Origin: Rugosimonospora africana
GTDB lineage: Bacteria; Actinomycetota; Actinomycetes; Mycobacteriales; Micromonosporaceae
DNA length: 64,000 nt
Direction: 5' to 3'
Assembly: GCF_016862975.1 (NCBI RefSeq)
Contig: NZ_BONZ01000022.1
Coordinates: forward strand, 29,582-93,581
Shown here in pieces: positions 1 to 8,399 of this stretch. The notes under the pieces were generated by a model. That model did not search any database and was not told the DNA's origin. It worked only from the letters and a program-made list of their open reading frames with translations. The first letter of the stretch is position 1. Every line of letters starts with the position of its first letter. The position numbers and the translations under genes are program-made.

Positions 1-2
1 CG

Positions 3-3000
3 CAGGATGCCCTGGCCGGCGTGTATTACCAGGCCCTGCTGCTGAACACTCCGTTCGTCGAGAGCATGTGGGATCCGGCCACCGGGAGCTACCCGATCCC
101 GGACTTCTACTTCGTCAGCGTCCTGGGCAACGCCGTGCTGTGCACCAGCGGCACGTACGACGCGCAGGCCGCCGGCATCGAGCGGGAAACCCTGCTGGAG
201 CACACGCTGAGCACCATCCGGTACGCGGCGGCGCACAACAGGTGGAACTCCGCGGCCGGCACCTGGGGCAAGCAGCTGTACTTCGACTCCACAATGGAGT
301 CATACTTCGTGGCCGCCGCGAAGCTGCTGTGGCCGCAGCTGGACGCGGCCACCCGCGACCAGATCGACGCCATCGTCCGGGGTACCGCCAACTACGTCGT
401 CTCGCTGGGCACCGACCCCGACCCGCTCTCCCCGGGATGGACCACCAACGGCCTGGCCGGCGGCTACGCCGGGGACAGCAAGATGGAGGAGATGGGCACC
501 CGGACCATGCCGCTGGCCACCGCGCTGGCCTGGCTGCCGGACGACCCGGACGCCGGGGCCTGGGCACAGTGGCTGTCCCGCTGGACCACCAACATGTCCG
601 GGCTGCCGCCGGCCGACCGGGCCAACCCGTCGCCGGCCGGCGGCACCACGATCGCCGCGGCCAACCAGGCGGACAACATCTGGGACACCTTCCTGGTGGA
701 GAACCACGGCACCTACGCGCCCATCTACCAGCAGTCGATCGGGGCGTACCCGGGCCGCAACGTGGCCCAGTTCCTCATCGCCGGGCGTGACGTGCCGGCC
801 GCGGTGACCACGGTGCCCAACGCCGACCGGCTCTGGTTCGTGATGGGTCAGACCGGCACCGACGCCGGTGTACCGGAAGACTTCATGGTCGCCGACCGGC
901 ACCACCTGTACGGGCGCAACCTGCTGCCGCTGACCTACCGCGCGATGGTCGACGGCGACCGGTACGTCGCCCGGGCCGAGCGGATGCTCGCCGACCACCT
1001 GATCCCGTACGAGCGCTACGCGCCGGCCGGCCGGCTGACGAAGTTCAGCGGGGAACCCAAGTACGAGCCCGAGGCGCGCGCCGAGACCGCCATGGCCTAC
1101 CTGCTGCACTACCACCGTGACCGGCTCGCCGGAGACGTGCGCGCGGCCAGCGCCGCGGAATACTTCGCCCACCACAGCGGCGCCATCGACTACGGCGTCG
1201 GTCCGGGCCTCGCGGTGCACCAGTCGGCCCGGGCGCTGGCCGGTTCGGTCACCAAGCCCGGCTACGTGAAGTTCGCCTACCTGCCCCAGCACGATGACTG
1301 GCTGTTCGACATCGCCGGCGCGAGCCCCGCCCTGCTGCCGTCGACGGCCACCACGGTGCTGTCCCGCACCTGCCGCGTCTACACCAGCGCGCGGGACGGC
1401 ATCGACGCCACCGCCACGGTCCTGCGCACCCCCGGCGGCGTGGCCGGATTCGCCACTCTGCCGGACGGCACCGTCGCCTACGCCAGCGGCGGTGTGGGCG
1501 CGGGGGAGGGCGTACTGCGCCTGACCAACCTGTCCATGCCCGGCATCGACGGCCTGGACGGCGACCGCACGTTCCGTTGGGCGGGCGGCTCCGTCACCCT
1601 CGCTCCACAGACCGGGCTCGGCGACGGCGGCGTCGATGACATCGCCTTCGCCGCGACCACGGCACGGTACCTGCGGATGTACGGCGACCGCGCGGCGACC
1701 GCCTACGGATTCTCGCTGTACGAGCTGGAGGTGTACGGCGACGGCGGCACCGACCTGGCCGTCGGCGCGACCGCGACCGCCTCCTCCTACGACTCCGGCA
1801 ACCAGGCGGCCGGCGGCCCGTTCCCGCCGGCGCTGGCTGTGGACGGGCGCACCGACACCCGGTGGGCCGTCGCGCCCGCACAGCGGCCGAACCCCGGTTG
1901 GCTCTGCGTGGACCTCGGCGCCGACCACAGCGTGAACCGGGTGGTGCTGCGCTGGGAGACCGCGTACGCGTCGCAGTACCGCATCGAGGTCTCCGGCGAC
2001 GGCCAGACCTGGCGCACGGTGGCCGCGGTGCCGGCGACCGTAGAGGCGGCCGGCAACTGGCTCAACGTGGACGGTCGGGCTGGCTTCGTGGTGCGCGGGG
2101 GAACGAACCCGATCACCGTGACCGGGGCCGGCATCGTGCTGTCCGACGGGCCGGCGGCCGGTTCTGCCGGGATGGTCATCGAGGGGTACCCGGCACAGTC
2201 CGATGTGGACACCGCCCGGCGGGCCGCCGCGCCGGCCCCCTCCGACCTGCCGGCCGGGCTCGCGGCAAGCCTGGTCGGTGGCCAGCTCAGCGTGTTCAAC
2301 CTGACCGGCGCGTCGGTCGCCGGGGAGTTCACCGTGCCGCGGACCGGTCCGGCGCTCGTCGCCTACCAGGGCACCCAGCGGGTCAGCGGGACGCGGGCCA
2401 GCCGGTACGCGGTGGACCTGCCGGGCGCCGACGCGGTCGTGGCAGCGGCCCGGTTCACCGTCGCCACCCCGGGCAACGGGAGCCCACCGGTCGGGCTGAC
2501 CGTCCGCGTCGACGGGTCGCGGTCGCTGCGCCTGTCAGCGCCGGCCGGCACCGGACCGGTACGGCTGCTGGTGCGCTCGCTGGCCAACGGGCAGACCGCA
2601 CCGGCGACGGTACCGGACGGCGGCGACACCACGGTCACGTTCCCGCACGGCCCGGACGTGCCGACCTCCGATCTCGCCCGGGGCGCGACGACCTACCCCA
2701 CCTCGCCGCTGCCGCCCGGCATGTCCTCGCCGGCCACCGCGGTCGACGGTGACCCGGGTACGTCGTGGCGACCCGGACCGGACGGGCGGATGGTGATCGA
2801 CCTGGGAGCCGCGGTACCGGCCGGCAGCGTGAAGCTGACCTGGTCGCGGCCGGGTACCCCGGCGGTCCGGGTCGCGGTGTCCACCGACGGCCTGACCTAC
2901 ACCGACGTCGCCGCGCTCGCCCCGGCGACCGGACCGACCCAGCAGGCGCCGCTGCACGTCACCGCACGGTACGTGGCGGTGTCGGCGACCGGCTGGCGTC

Positions 3001-3041
3001 CCGGCCAGGCCACGCTCGTGGAGGCCGCCATCCTGCCGTGA
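3..3041 (+). CDS. Secreted glycan-active or glycan-binding protein with two discoidin (F5/8 C) domains, 5' partial
   Basis: The reading frame is open to the left edge, so the N-terminus and any signal peptide lie outside the window; the internal GTG at 21 is not a convincing start. The visible part is about 1,010 residues. The first 400 residues are Trp/Tyr/His-rich and look like an alpha/alpha-toroid of the type found in polysaccharide lyases and hydrolases, but I cannot name a family. Around residues 555-690 is a discoidin-like module (ALAVDGRTDTRW, then WLCVDLGADHSVNRVVLRW), and a second one (ATAVDGDPGTSW, MVIDLG) lies at about 895-1005. Such modules bind carbohydrate on extracellular enzymes. 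It ends 62 bp before a CoA-transferase gene. Confidence 0.75.
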   Translation, partial: QDALAGVYYQALLLNTPFVESMWDPATGSYPIPDFYFVSVLGNAVLCTSGTYDAQAAGIERETLLEHTLSTIRYAAAHNRWNSAAGTWGKQLYFDSTMESYFVAAAKLLWPQLDAATRDQIDAIVRGTANYVVSLGTDPDPLSPGWTTNGLAGGYAGDSKMEEMGTRTMPLATALAWLPDDPDAGAWAQWLSRWTTNMSGLPPADRANPSPAGGTTIAAANQADNIWDTFLVENHGTYAPIYQQSIGAYPGRNVAQFLIAGRDVPAAVTTVPNADRLWFVMGQTGTDAGVPEDFMVADRHHLYGRNLLPLTYRAMVDGDRYVARAERMLADHLIPYERYAPAGRLTKFSGEPKYEPEARAETAMAYLLHYHRDRLAGDVRAASAAEYFAHHSGAIDYGVGPGLAVHQSARALAGSVTKPGYVKFAYLPQHDDWLFDIAGASPALLPSTATTVLSRTCRVYTSARDGIDATATVLRTPGGVAGFATLPDGTVAYASGGVGAGEGVLRLTNLSMPGIDGLDGDRTFRWAGGSVTLAPQTGLGDGGVDDIAFAATTARYLRMYGDRAATAYGFSLYELEVYGDGGTDLAVGATATASSYDSGNQAAGGPFPPALAVDGRTDTRWAVAPAQRPNPGWLCVDLGADHSVNRVVLRWETAYASQYRIEVSGDGQTWRTVAAVPATVEAAGNWLNVDGRAGFVVRGGTNPITVTGAGIVLSDGPAAGSAGMVIEGYPAQSDVDTARRAAAPAPSDLPAGLAASLVGGQLSVFNLTGASVAGEFTVPRTGPALVAYQGTQRVSGTRASRYAVDLPGADAVVAAARFTVATPGNGSPPVGLTVRVDGSRSLRLSAPAGTGPVRLLVRSLANGQTAPATVPDGGDTTVTFPHGPDVPTSDLARGATTYPTSPLPPGMSSPATAVDGDPGTSWRPGPDGRMVIDLGAAVPAGSVKLTWSRPGTPAVRVAVSTDGLTYTDVAALAPATGPTQQAPLHVTARYVAVSATGWRPGQATLVEAAILP

Positions 3042-3103
3042 GGGCGGGCACTGCCGCCATCGCCCACAGCACCGGAACGACCAGACAGAAAGGCAGCACC
3101 AGC

Positions 3104-4282
3104 ATGGCCGACGCCCTTGAGGGAATCAGGGTTCTCGACTTCAGCCAGATGATGCTCGGCCCGTACGCCACCCAGCTACTGGGCGATCTCGGCGCGGACG
3201 TGATCAAGATCGAACGGCCCGGCGCCGGCGAGTGGGAACGCGGCCTGGAGATGATGGGCGACCTGGTCGCGGGGGAGTCGGCAGCGTTCCTGGCGATGAA
3301 CCGCAACAAGCGCTCCGTCGCCGTCGACCTCAAGGACCCCGTGGCCCGGGACGCTCTGCTCAGGCTCGCCGCGACCTGCGACGTGGTGGTGGAGAACTTC
3401 CGGCCGGGCGTCATGGCCCGGCTCGGCCTGGGCTACGAGCACGTACGGGCGCTGCGCCCGGACATCATCTACTGCTCGGGATCGGGGTGGGGGCAGGACA
3501 CTCCGGCCGCGCGGGACAACCGGCCGGGTCAGGACCTGCTCATCCAGGCCGCGTCGGGGCTGGCGTACCACACCGGGCGGGTCGGCGAGGCGCCGACGTT
3601 CGCCGGTACCTCCATTGTGGACGCCAGCACCGCGCTCACCCTCGCCACCGGCATTTTGGCCGCGCTCGTGGCCCGCGAGCGCCAGGGCATCGGCCAGTGG
3701 GTGCAGGTGGACCTGTTCTCCACCGCCATGGCCGTCCAGTGCCAGGAGATTTCCGCGATCGTCAACCAGCACGCCGAGCCGCCGCGGTCGGCCGCCGGGA
3801 TCCCGTCGCCGTGGCTGTCCGCGCCGGCCGGCATGTACCGCACCGCCGACGGCTGGCTCGCCGTGGCGATGGCGCCGCTGGACCGCGTCGCCGAGCTGAC
3901 CGGTGACGCGGAACTGTCCACCTTGGACGCCTGGCGCGACCGGGACGAGGCGAAGCGGCGGCTCGACGCGGTCTTCGTCCGGCGCACCACCGAGGAGTGG
4001 CTGAGCGTGCTGCTTCCGGGTGGCCTGTGGGCGGCGCCCGCCCGCACGGTCAGCGAGGCGGTGGACGAACTGCGTGCCCAACAGTCGCCGATGGTGACCA
4101 CAGTGGAGCATCCGGCGGCCGGAACGGTGGAGCTGATCGGCTGCCCGATCACGTTCTCGGAGACCCCGTGGCGGCTGCGGCTGCCACCGCCGCTGGTCGG
4201 CCAGCACACCGAGGAGGTCCTGAGCGAGGTGCTGAGCCCGGACGAGCTTTCCGCGCTGGGCGGGGACCGGGTGCAGCTGTGA
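3104..4282 (+). CDS. CaiB/BaiF-family CoA-transferase (type III)
   Basis: This 392-residue protein should move CoA between carboxylic acids in the cytoplasm. The N-terminus (RVLDFSQMMLGPYATQLLGDLGADVIKIERPG) is the classic type III signature, NRNKRSVAVDLK follows, and the catalytic aspartate is expected at Asp144 in the PGQDLLIQAASGL context. ATG 3104 is chosen because it follows an AAAGG-like site and begins exactly at the conserved N-terminus; longer in-frame starts only add sequence antisense or out of frame to the preceding gene. The stop overlaps the GTG of the next gene (GTGA), so it is translationally coupled to a sugar-type ABC transporter. Substrate is not evident. Confidence 0.9.
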   Translation: MADALEGIRVLDFSQMMLGPYATQLLGDLGADVIKIERPGAGEWERGLEMMGDLVAGESAAFLAMNRNKRSVAVDLKDPVARDALLRLAATCDVVVENFRPGVMARLGLGYEHVRALRPDIIYCSGSGWGQDTPAARDNRPGQDLLIQAASGLAYHTGRVGEAPTFAGTSIVDASTALTLATGILAALVARERQGIGQWVQVDLFSTAMAVQCQEISAIVNQHAEPPRSAAGIPSPWLSAPAGMYRTADGWLAVAMAPLDRVAELTGDAELSTLDAWRDRDEAKRRLDAVFVRRTTEEWLSVLLPGGLWAAPARTVSEAVDELRAQQSPMVTTVEHPAAGTVELIGCPITFSETPWRLRLPPPLVGQHTEEVLSEVLSPDELSALGGDRVQL

Positions 4283-5052
4283 GCACCGGCGACGAGGTGC
4301 TGCTGGAGGCACGGGGGCTGTCGAAGACCTTCGGCCACGTACGTGCCCTGCAGGACGCGAACTTCAGCGCGGGGGCCGGCGAGGTCACCGCGCTGATCGG
4401 AGACAACGGCGCGGGCAAGAGCACGCTGGTGAAGTGCCTGTCCGGCGCCCAGCAGCCGGACCACGGCGAGATCAGATTCGGAGGCCGCCCGCTGCGGCTG
4501 GACTCGCCGGCCACCGCACAGCGGGCCGGCATCGAGACAGTCTTCCAGGATCTGGCGCTGGCATCGGATCTGGACGCGGCGACCAACCTGTTCCTCGGCC
4601 GCGAACTGGTCCGGCCCGGCGTGCTGGGACGTTTCGGCTTCCTGGACCGCCGCCGGATGCGCGCCGAGGCCGTGCAGGCTTTCGCGGAACTCGGCGTCAA
4701 CCTCTCCGACGTACGCGCCCCGGTCGCCGGGCTCTCCGGTGGCCAGCGCCAGTCCGTCGCGGTGGCCCGGTCGGTGGCCTGGGCGACCCGGCTCATCTTC
4801 ATGGACGAGCCGACCGCGGCGCTCGGCGTGGTGCAACGCGAGCGGGTGCTCGACACCATCCGGCGCGTGCGCGACCGCGGCGTCGCCGTCGTCCTGATCA
4901 GTCACAACATGCCCGAGGTGTTGGCCGTCGCCGACCGCGTCGAGGTGCTGCGCCTGGGTCGGCGGGTGGCCCGCTTCCGCGCCGCCGACACCACGCTGGA
5001 GGAGTTGGTGGGCGCCATGACCGGCGCGATCGACAGGGAGGACCAGCAATGA
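4279..5052 (+). CDS. ABC transporter ATP-binding protein, sugar (RbsA-like, single domain)
   Basis: The 257-residue protein has Walker A GDNGAGKST (residues 41-49), an LSGGQ signature and Walker B LIFMDEPTAAL, followed by a switch His in LISHN. Family members of the ribose/xylose type often carry two ATPase domains; this has one, so it should act as a homodimer. The GTG start overlaps the stop of the CoA-transferase by 4 bp, and its own stop overlaps the permease ATG. No periplasmic-type binding protein gene follows; it may lie upstream of the window. Confidence 0.9.
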   Translation: MSTGDEVLLEARGLSKTFGHVRALQDANFSAGAGEVTALIGDNGAGKSTLVKCLSGAQQPDHGEIRFGGRPLRLDSPATAQRAGIETVFQDLALASDLDAATNLFLGRELVRPGVLGRFGFLDRRRMRAEAVQAFAELGVNLSDVRAPVAGLSGGQRQSVAVARSVAWATRLIFMDEPTAALGVVQRERVLDTIRRVRDRGVAVVLISHNMPEVLAVADRVEVLRLGRRVARFRAADTTLEELVGAMTGAIDREDQQ

Positions 5053-6158
5053 CCGAGACCGGGACCGAGGCGGCGACCCCGCCGCCGGCCGGGGCGCCGC
5101 AGCCTTCGCGGCCGGACACCGGAGGCGAGCCGGGCCGCGGGCGCCGGGTGCTGCCGCCGGCCGTGGCGCGGCTGGCATACACCAACACGTTCTGGATTTT
5201 CCTGGTACTGGTCGCCCTGGTGGTCTTCTTCGGCGCCATGCAGCCGAACTTCATCAGCGCCGTGAGCCTGCGCAGCCTCGCCGCCGACACCGCACCGCTG
5301 CTGCTGATCGCGGTCGGCATGACGTACGTCATCATCTCGGCCGGCATCGACCTGTCGGTCGGCTCGGTGCTCATCTTCTCCGGTGTCATCGCGGCCAAGA
5401 CGATGCTGTGGCTCGGCGGCGACGGCGCGCACCCGGATGCCGGCGCCACCAGTGCCGGATGGACGGTCACCCTCGCCGGGTGCCTCGCCGGCATGCTCGG
5501 AGGGTTGGCCTGGGGGTTGCTCAACGGGTTCATGGTGGCGCGGATGAAGATTCCCGCACTGATCGCCACCCTCGGCACGCTGGGCATGGCGTTGGGTGCC
5601 ACGTACCTCATCACCGGCGGTACCGACGTGCGCGGGATTCCGCTGAACTTCGCCCGTACCGTCGGGTTCGGCCTGGTGGCCGGGGTGCCCTGGCTGGTCA
5701 TCATCGCCGTACTGGTGACCGTGCTGCTCGGCGTGGTGCTGGCCGCCACTCGGTTCGGGTCGCACACCTACGCCATCGGATCCAACGCGGAGGCGGCCCG
5801 CCGGGTCGGCATCCGGGTGGACCGCCACCTCATCAAGGTGTACGGCATCAGCGGATTGCTCGCCGGGATCGCCGGTTGCCTGTCGCTCGCCCACTTCACC
5901 ACCACCACGATCAGCGGTCACACAGCCGACAACCTGTCGGCCATCGCGGCCGTGGTACTCGGCGGCGCGAGCCTCTTCGGCGGCAGCGGTACGGTCACCG
6001 GCAGCGCCGTCGGCCTGCTCGTCCCCGCGGTCCTGCAGAGCGGCTTCGTGACCATCCAGGTCAACCCGTACTGGCAGTATCTGGCCGTCGGCGCCGTCCT
6101 GGTACTCGCGGTCTATGTGGACCAGTTGCGCCGCAAGGCCCGCTCGGCCGGCAGGTGA
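5049..6158 (+). CDS. ABC transporter permease, RbsC/branched-chain type
   Basis: A 369-residue membrane protein. After a Pro/Gly-rich cytoplasmic N-terminus of about 45 residues there are 8-10 hydrophobic segments, including the family signature ADTAPLLLIAVGMTYVIISAGIDLSVGS, in the TM2-TM3 region of RbsC-like permeases. The later segment ANLSAIAAVVLGGASLFGGSGTVTGSAVG type motif is also present. The ATG overlaps the ATPase stop (ATGA). It forms the transmembrane channel for the preceding ATPase; the ligand is probably a sugar or sugar-like compound. Confidence 0.9.
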   Translation: MTETGTEAATPPPAGAPQPSRPDTGGEPGRGRRVLPPAVARLAYTNTFWIFLVLVALVVFFGAMQPNFISAVSLRSLAADTAPLLLIAVGMTYVIISAGIDLSVGSVLIFSGVIAAKTMLWLGGDGAHPDAGATSAGWTVTLAGCLAGMLGGLAWGLLNGFMVARMKIPALIATLGTLGMALGATYLITGGTDVRGIPLNFARTVGFGLVAGVPWLVIIAVLVTVLLGVVLAATRFGSHTYAIGSNAEAARRVGIRVDRHLIKVYGISGLLAGIAGCLSLAHFTTTTISGHTADNLSAIAAVVLGGASLFGGSGTVTGSAVGLLVPAVLQSGFVTIQVNPYWQYLAVGAVLVLAVYVDQLRRKARSAGR

Positions 6159-6423
6159 CCGAGAAACTCTCGCGCCAAACGTGAATTGCCGTCGGGTCAT
6201 CCCGTGAGCCGTCGCCACCAGCGCGGCCGGGGATGGCCCGCCTCCGGTGAATCGGTCACACCCCAGACGCACCCAGGCTATCGTTGGCTGTCCGGTGTGG
6301 ACGGAACCGTTCTGCCGAAGGGCCGCTGGCCGACGACTGGTCTGGGTCGTGGCGCGGCGACAGACGCGCCGAGCCAGACTGGCCGGACGAAGGACGGCAA
6401 TTCACGGTCGTGAGGAGAGCGTT
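6159..6423. other. Intergenic region with a dispersed repeat copy
   Basis: A 265-bp gap between the permease stop and the flavoprotein start. It holds an inverted copy of the dispersed element at 6334-6379 and a GAGGAGAG ribosome-binding site near 6412. No small ORF with a believable start was seen. Confidence 0.6.
6334..6379 (-). repeat. Dispersed promoter-region element, copy 1 (inverted)
   Basis: On the minus strand this reads TCTGGCTCGGCGCGTCTG, then TCGCCGCGCCACGACCCAGA and CCAGTCG. It differs at only a few positions from the copy at 45466-45519. It lies about 45 bp before the start of the acyl-CoA-dehydrogenase-like gene. Confidence 0.75.
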
Positions 6424-7554
6424 GTGACCGATCAGTACCTGTCGCGGCTGGAGGGAGTCATCGCCGACGTCGTCGCGCCGACGTCGACCATGGTGGACCG
6501 CGAAGGGGCGTTCCCGCGCAAGGCCGTCGACGCGCTCGGCGCCGCCGGAATTCTCGGCCTCACCAGTCCGGTGGAGGCGGGTGGTGCCGGTGCCGGGATG
6601 CGCGCCGCCGCCACGGTCGTGGAGCGGCTGAGCCAGGAGTGCGGGTCCACGGCCATGGTCGTGCTCATGCATTACGCGGCGGTACCAGTCATCGCGGCGC
6701 ACGGCCCGGACGACGTGTGCGCCGCGATCGCCGGCGGTCATCACCTCACCACCCTCGCCTTTTCGGAGGCCGGCTCCCGTAGCCATTTCTGGTCTCCGAT
6801 GAGCACCGCGACGCGCTCCGCGGGCGGCGTACACCTGTCCGCGAACAAGAGTTGGGTGACGTCGGCCGGCGAGGCCGACAGCTACGTGTGGTCCAGCCGA
6901 CCGCTGATCGCCGACGCCGGGACCACATTGTGGCTCGTGCCGTCCGACAACCCGGGGTTGGCGGTCGCCGGTGCCTTCGACGGGCTGGGGTTGCGTGGCA
7001 ACGCGTCCCGACCGATCCGCGCCGAGAGCGCCGAGGTGCCGGTCTCGGCCATGCTCGGTGCCGACGGCGCCGGCATGGACGCCTCGATGCAACTGGTCCT
7101 GCCGTGGTTCCTGGTGCTCAGCGCGGCGTTCAGCCTCGGCCTGATGCGTGGCACCGTTCGTGAGGCGGTCGCCCACCTGACCGGTACCCGGCTGGAGCAC
7201 CTGAACCAGACGCTGGCCGAGCAGCCGCTAGTGAGGTACGACATCGGGCGCATGCAGATCCAGCTGGACCACACGGCGGCACTGATCGAACACACGCTCT
7301 CCGGGCTGGAAAACGGCACCGACGACGCCCTGCTGCGGGTTCTCGAGGTGAAGGCAGCGTCGGCGGAGGCGGCCATCACGGTCACCGACCTGGCGATGAA
7401 GGCGTGCGGCGGAGCCGCCTTCCGTCGCGAGCTCGGCATCGAACGACGCTTCCGGGACGCCCGGGCCGCGCGGGTGATGGCACCGACCACGGATCGGCTG
7501 GTGGACTTCGTCGGCCGTGCGGTCTGCGGGATGCCGCTGCTGGATCCGGCGTGA
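6424..7554 (+). CDS. Acyl-CoA dehydrogenase-like flavoprotein
   Basis: A 376-residue protein with the acyl-CoA dehydrogenase fold: helical N-domain, the FAD-contact segment TLAFSEAGSRSHFW, the beta-domain ANKSWVTSAGEADSYV, and the C-terminal helical segment KACGGAAFRRELGIERRFRDARAARVM. The usual EGT motif carrying the catalytic base of medium-chain enzymes is replaced by APTTDRL, so it may not be an ordinary dehydrogenase; flavin oxygenases of the DszC/SfnB type share this fold. GTG 6424 sits behind a GAGGAG site. Its stop overlaps the next gene start (GTGA), placing it first in a coupled three-gene unit. Confidence 0.85.
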   Translation: MTDQYLSRLEGVIADVVAPTSTMVDREGAFPRKAVDALGAAGILGLTSPVEAGGAGAGMRAAATVVERLSQECGSTAMVVLMHYAAVPVIAAHGPDDVCAAIAGGHHLTTLAFSEAGSRSHFWSPMSTATRSAGGVHLSANKSWVTSAGEADSYVWSSRPLIADAGTTLWLVPSDNPGLAVAGAFDGLGLRGNASRPIRAESAEVPVSAMLGADGAGMDASMQLVLPWFLVLSAAFSLGLMRGTVREAVAHLTGTRLEHLNQTLAEQPLVRYDIGRMQIQLDHTAALIEHTLSGLENGTDDALLRVLEVKAASAEAAITVTDLAMKACGGAAFRRELGIERRFRDARAARVMAPTTDRLVDFVGRAVCGMPLLDPA

Positions 7555-8399
7555 CGGAGGAGAGCCTGCTGCTCGGCGCGGTCGCGTACGACCCGAAGGT
7601 CGTCGCCATCTGGACCGGCTTCCGCCACTGGTTGCGCGAGCACGAGCTGCCCTTCGACTATGTGCTCTATTCGAACTACGAACGGCAGGTCGAGGACCTT
7701 GTCGCCGGCCGGATCCACGTGGCATGGAACTCGCCGCTCGCCTGGGTGCGCGCGTTGCGGCTGGCGGCCGCGGTGGGACGGACGGTGCGACCGCTGGTGA
7801 TGCGGGACACCGACCGGGACCTGACCTCGGTGGTGGTGGTACGCGCCGAATCCCGGATCGGTCGAGCGTCCGATCTGGACGGACGGTCGGTGGGCGTCGG
7901 CGCCGTCGACTCGCCGCAGGCCACCCTGATTCCTCTGGCACACCTGGCCGCGCTCGGGGTGAAGGTGGAGGTGCGGCGGTTCGACGTCGGCGTCGGCCTG
8001 CACGGCGACCATGTCGGCGGTGAGCGGGACGCCGTCCGGGCGTTGCTGGCCGGCGAGGTCGACGCGGCCGTCATGCTCGACGGCAGTCACCTGACGTTCA
8101 CCCGGGAGGGGGTGCTGCCGCGCGGGGCGGTCCGGATCCTCGCGCAGACCGCACCGTACGACCACTGCAACATGTCGGTGGTCGACCTGGCACCGGCCGA
8201 CCTGGTCGACCGGTTCGGGTCGTTGCTGCTCGGCATGGCATACGAGGACCCGGCCGTGCGACCGCTGCTGGACCTGGAGGGCCTGACCCGCTGGATGACC
8301 GGCCGTACCGGCGGCTACCACGCGCTGGACGCGGCGGTCGAGCTGTTCGGCTTCTACGGTCCGCGCGGTGAACTGGTGTTGCCGGAATACTCACCGTGA
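7551..8399 (+). CDS. PhnD/SsuA-like substrate-binding-fold protein without signal peptide
   Basis: This 282-residue protein has the two-lobed binding-protein pattern: YSNYERQVEDLVAGRIHVAWNSPLAW in lobe 1, then SVVVVRAESRIGRASDLDGRSVGVG, and AVRALLAGEVDAAVMLDGSH in lobe 2. These match the phosphonate/sulfonate/nitrate binding-protein group. There is no N-terminal signal peptide or lipobox, so it is probably cytoplasmic, acting as a sensor, carrier or enzyme rather than as an importer component, and no permease or ATPase lies beside it. The GTG start overlaps the stop of the flavoprotein and its stop overlaps the next GTG. Confidence 0.8.
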   Translation: MTEESLLLGAVAYDPKVVAIWTGFRHWLREHELPFDYVLYSNYERQVEDLVAGRIHVAWNSPLAWVRALRLAAAVGRTVRPLVMRDTDRDLTSVVVVRAESRIGRASDLDGRSVGVGAVDSPQATLIPLAHLAALGVKVEVRRFDVGVGLHGDHVGGERDAVRALLAGEVDAAVMLDGSHLTFTREGVLPRGAVRILAQTAPYDHCNMSVVDLAPADLVDRFGSLLLGMAYEDPAVRPLLDLEGLTRWMTGRTGGYHALDAAVELFGFYGPRGELVLPEYSP

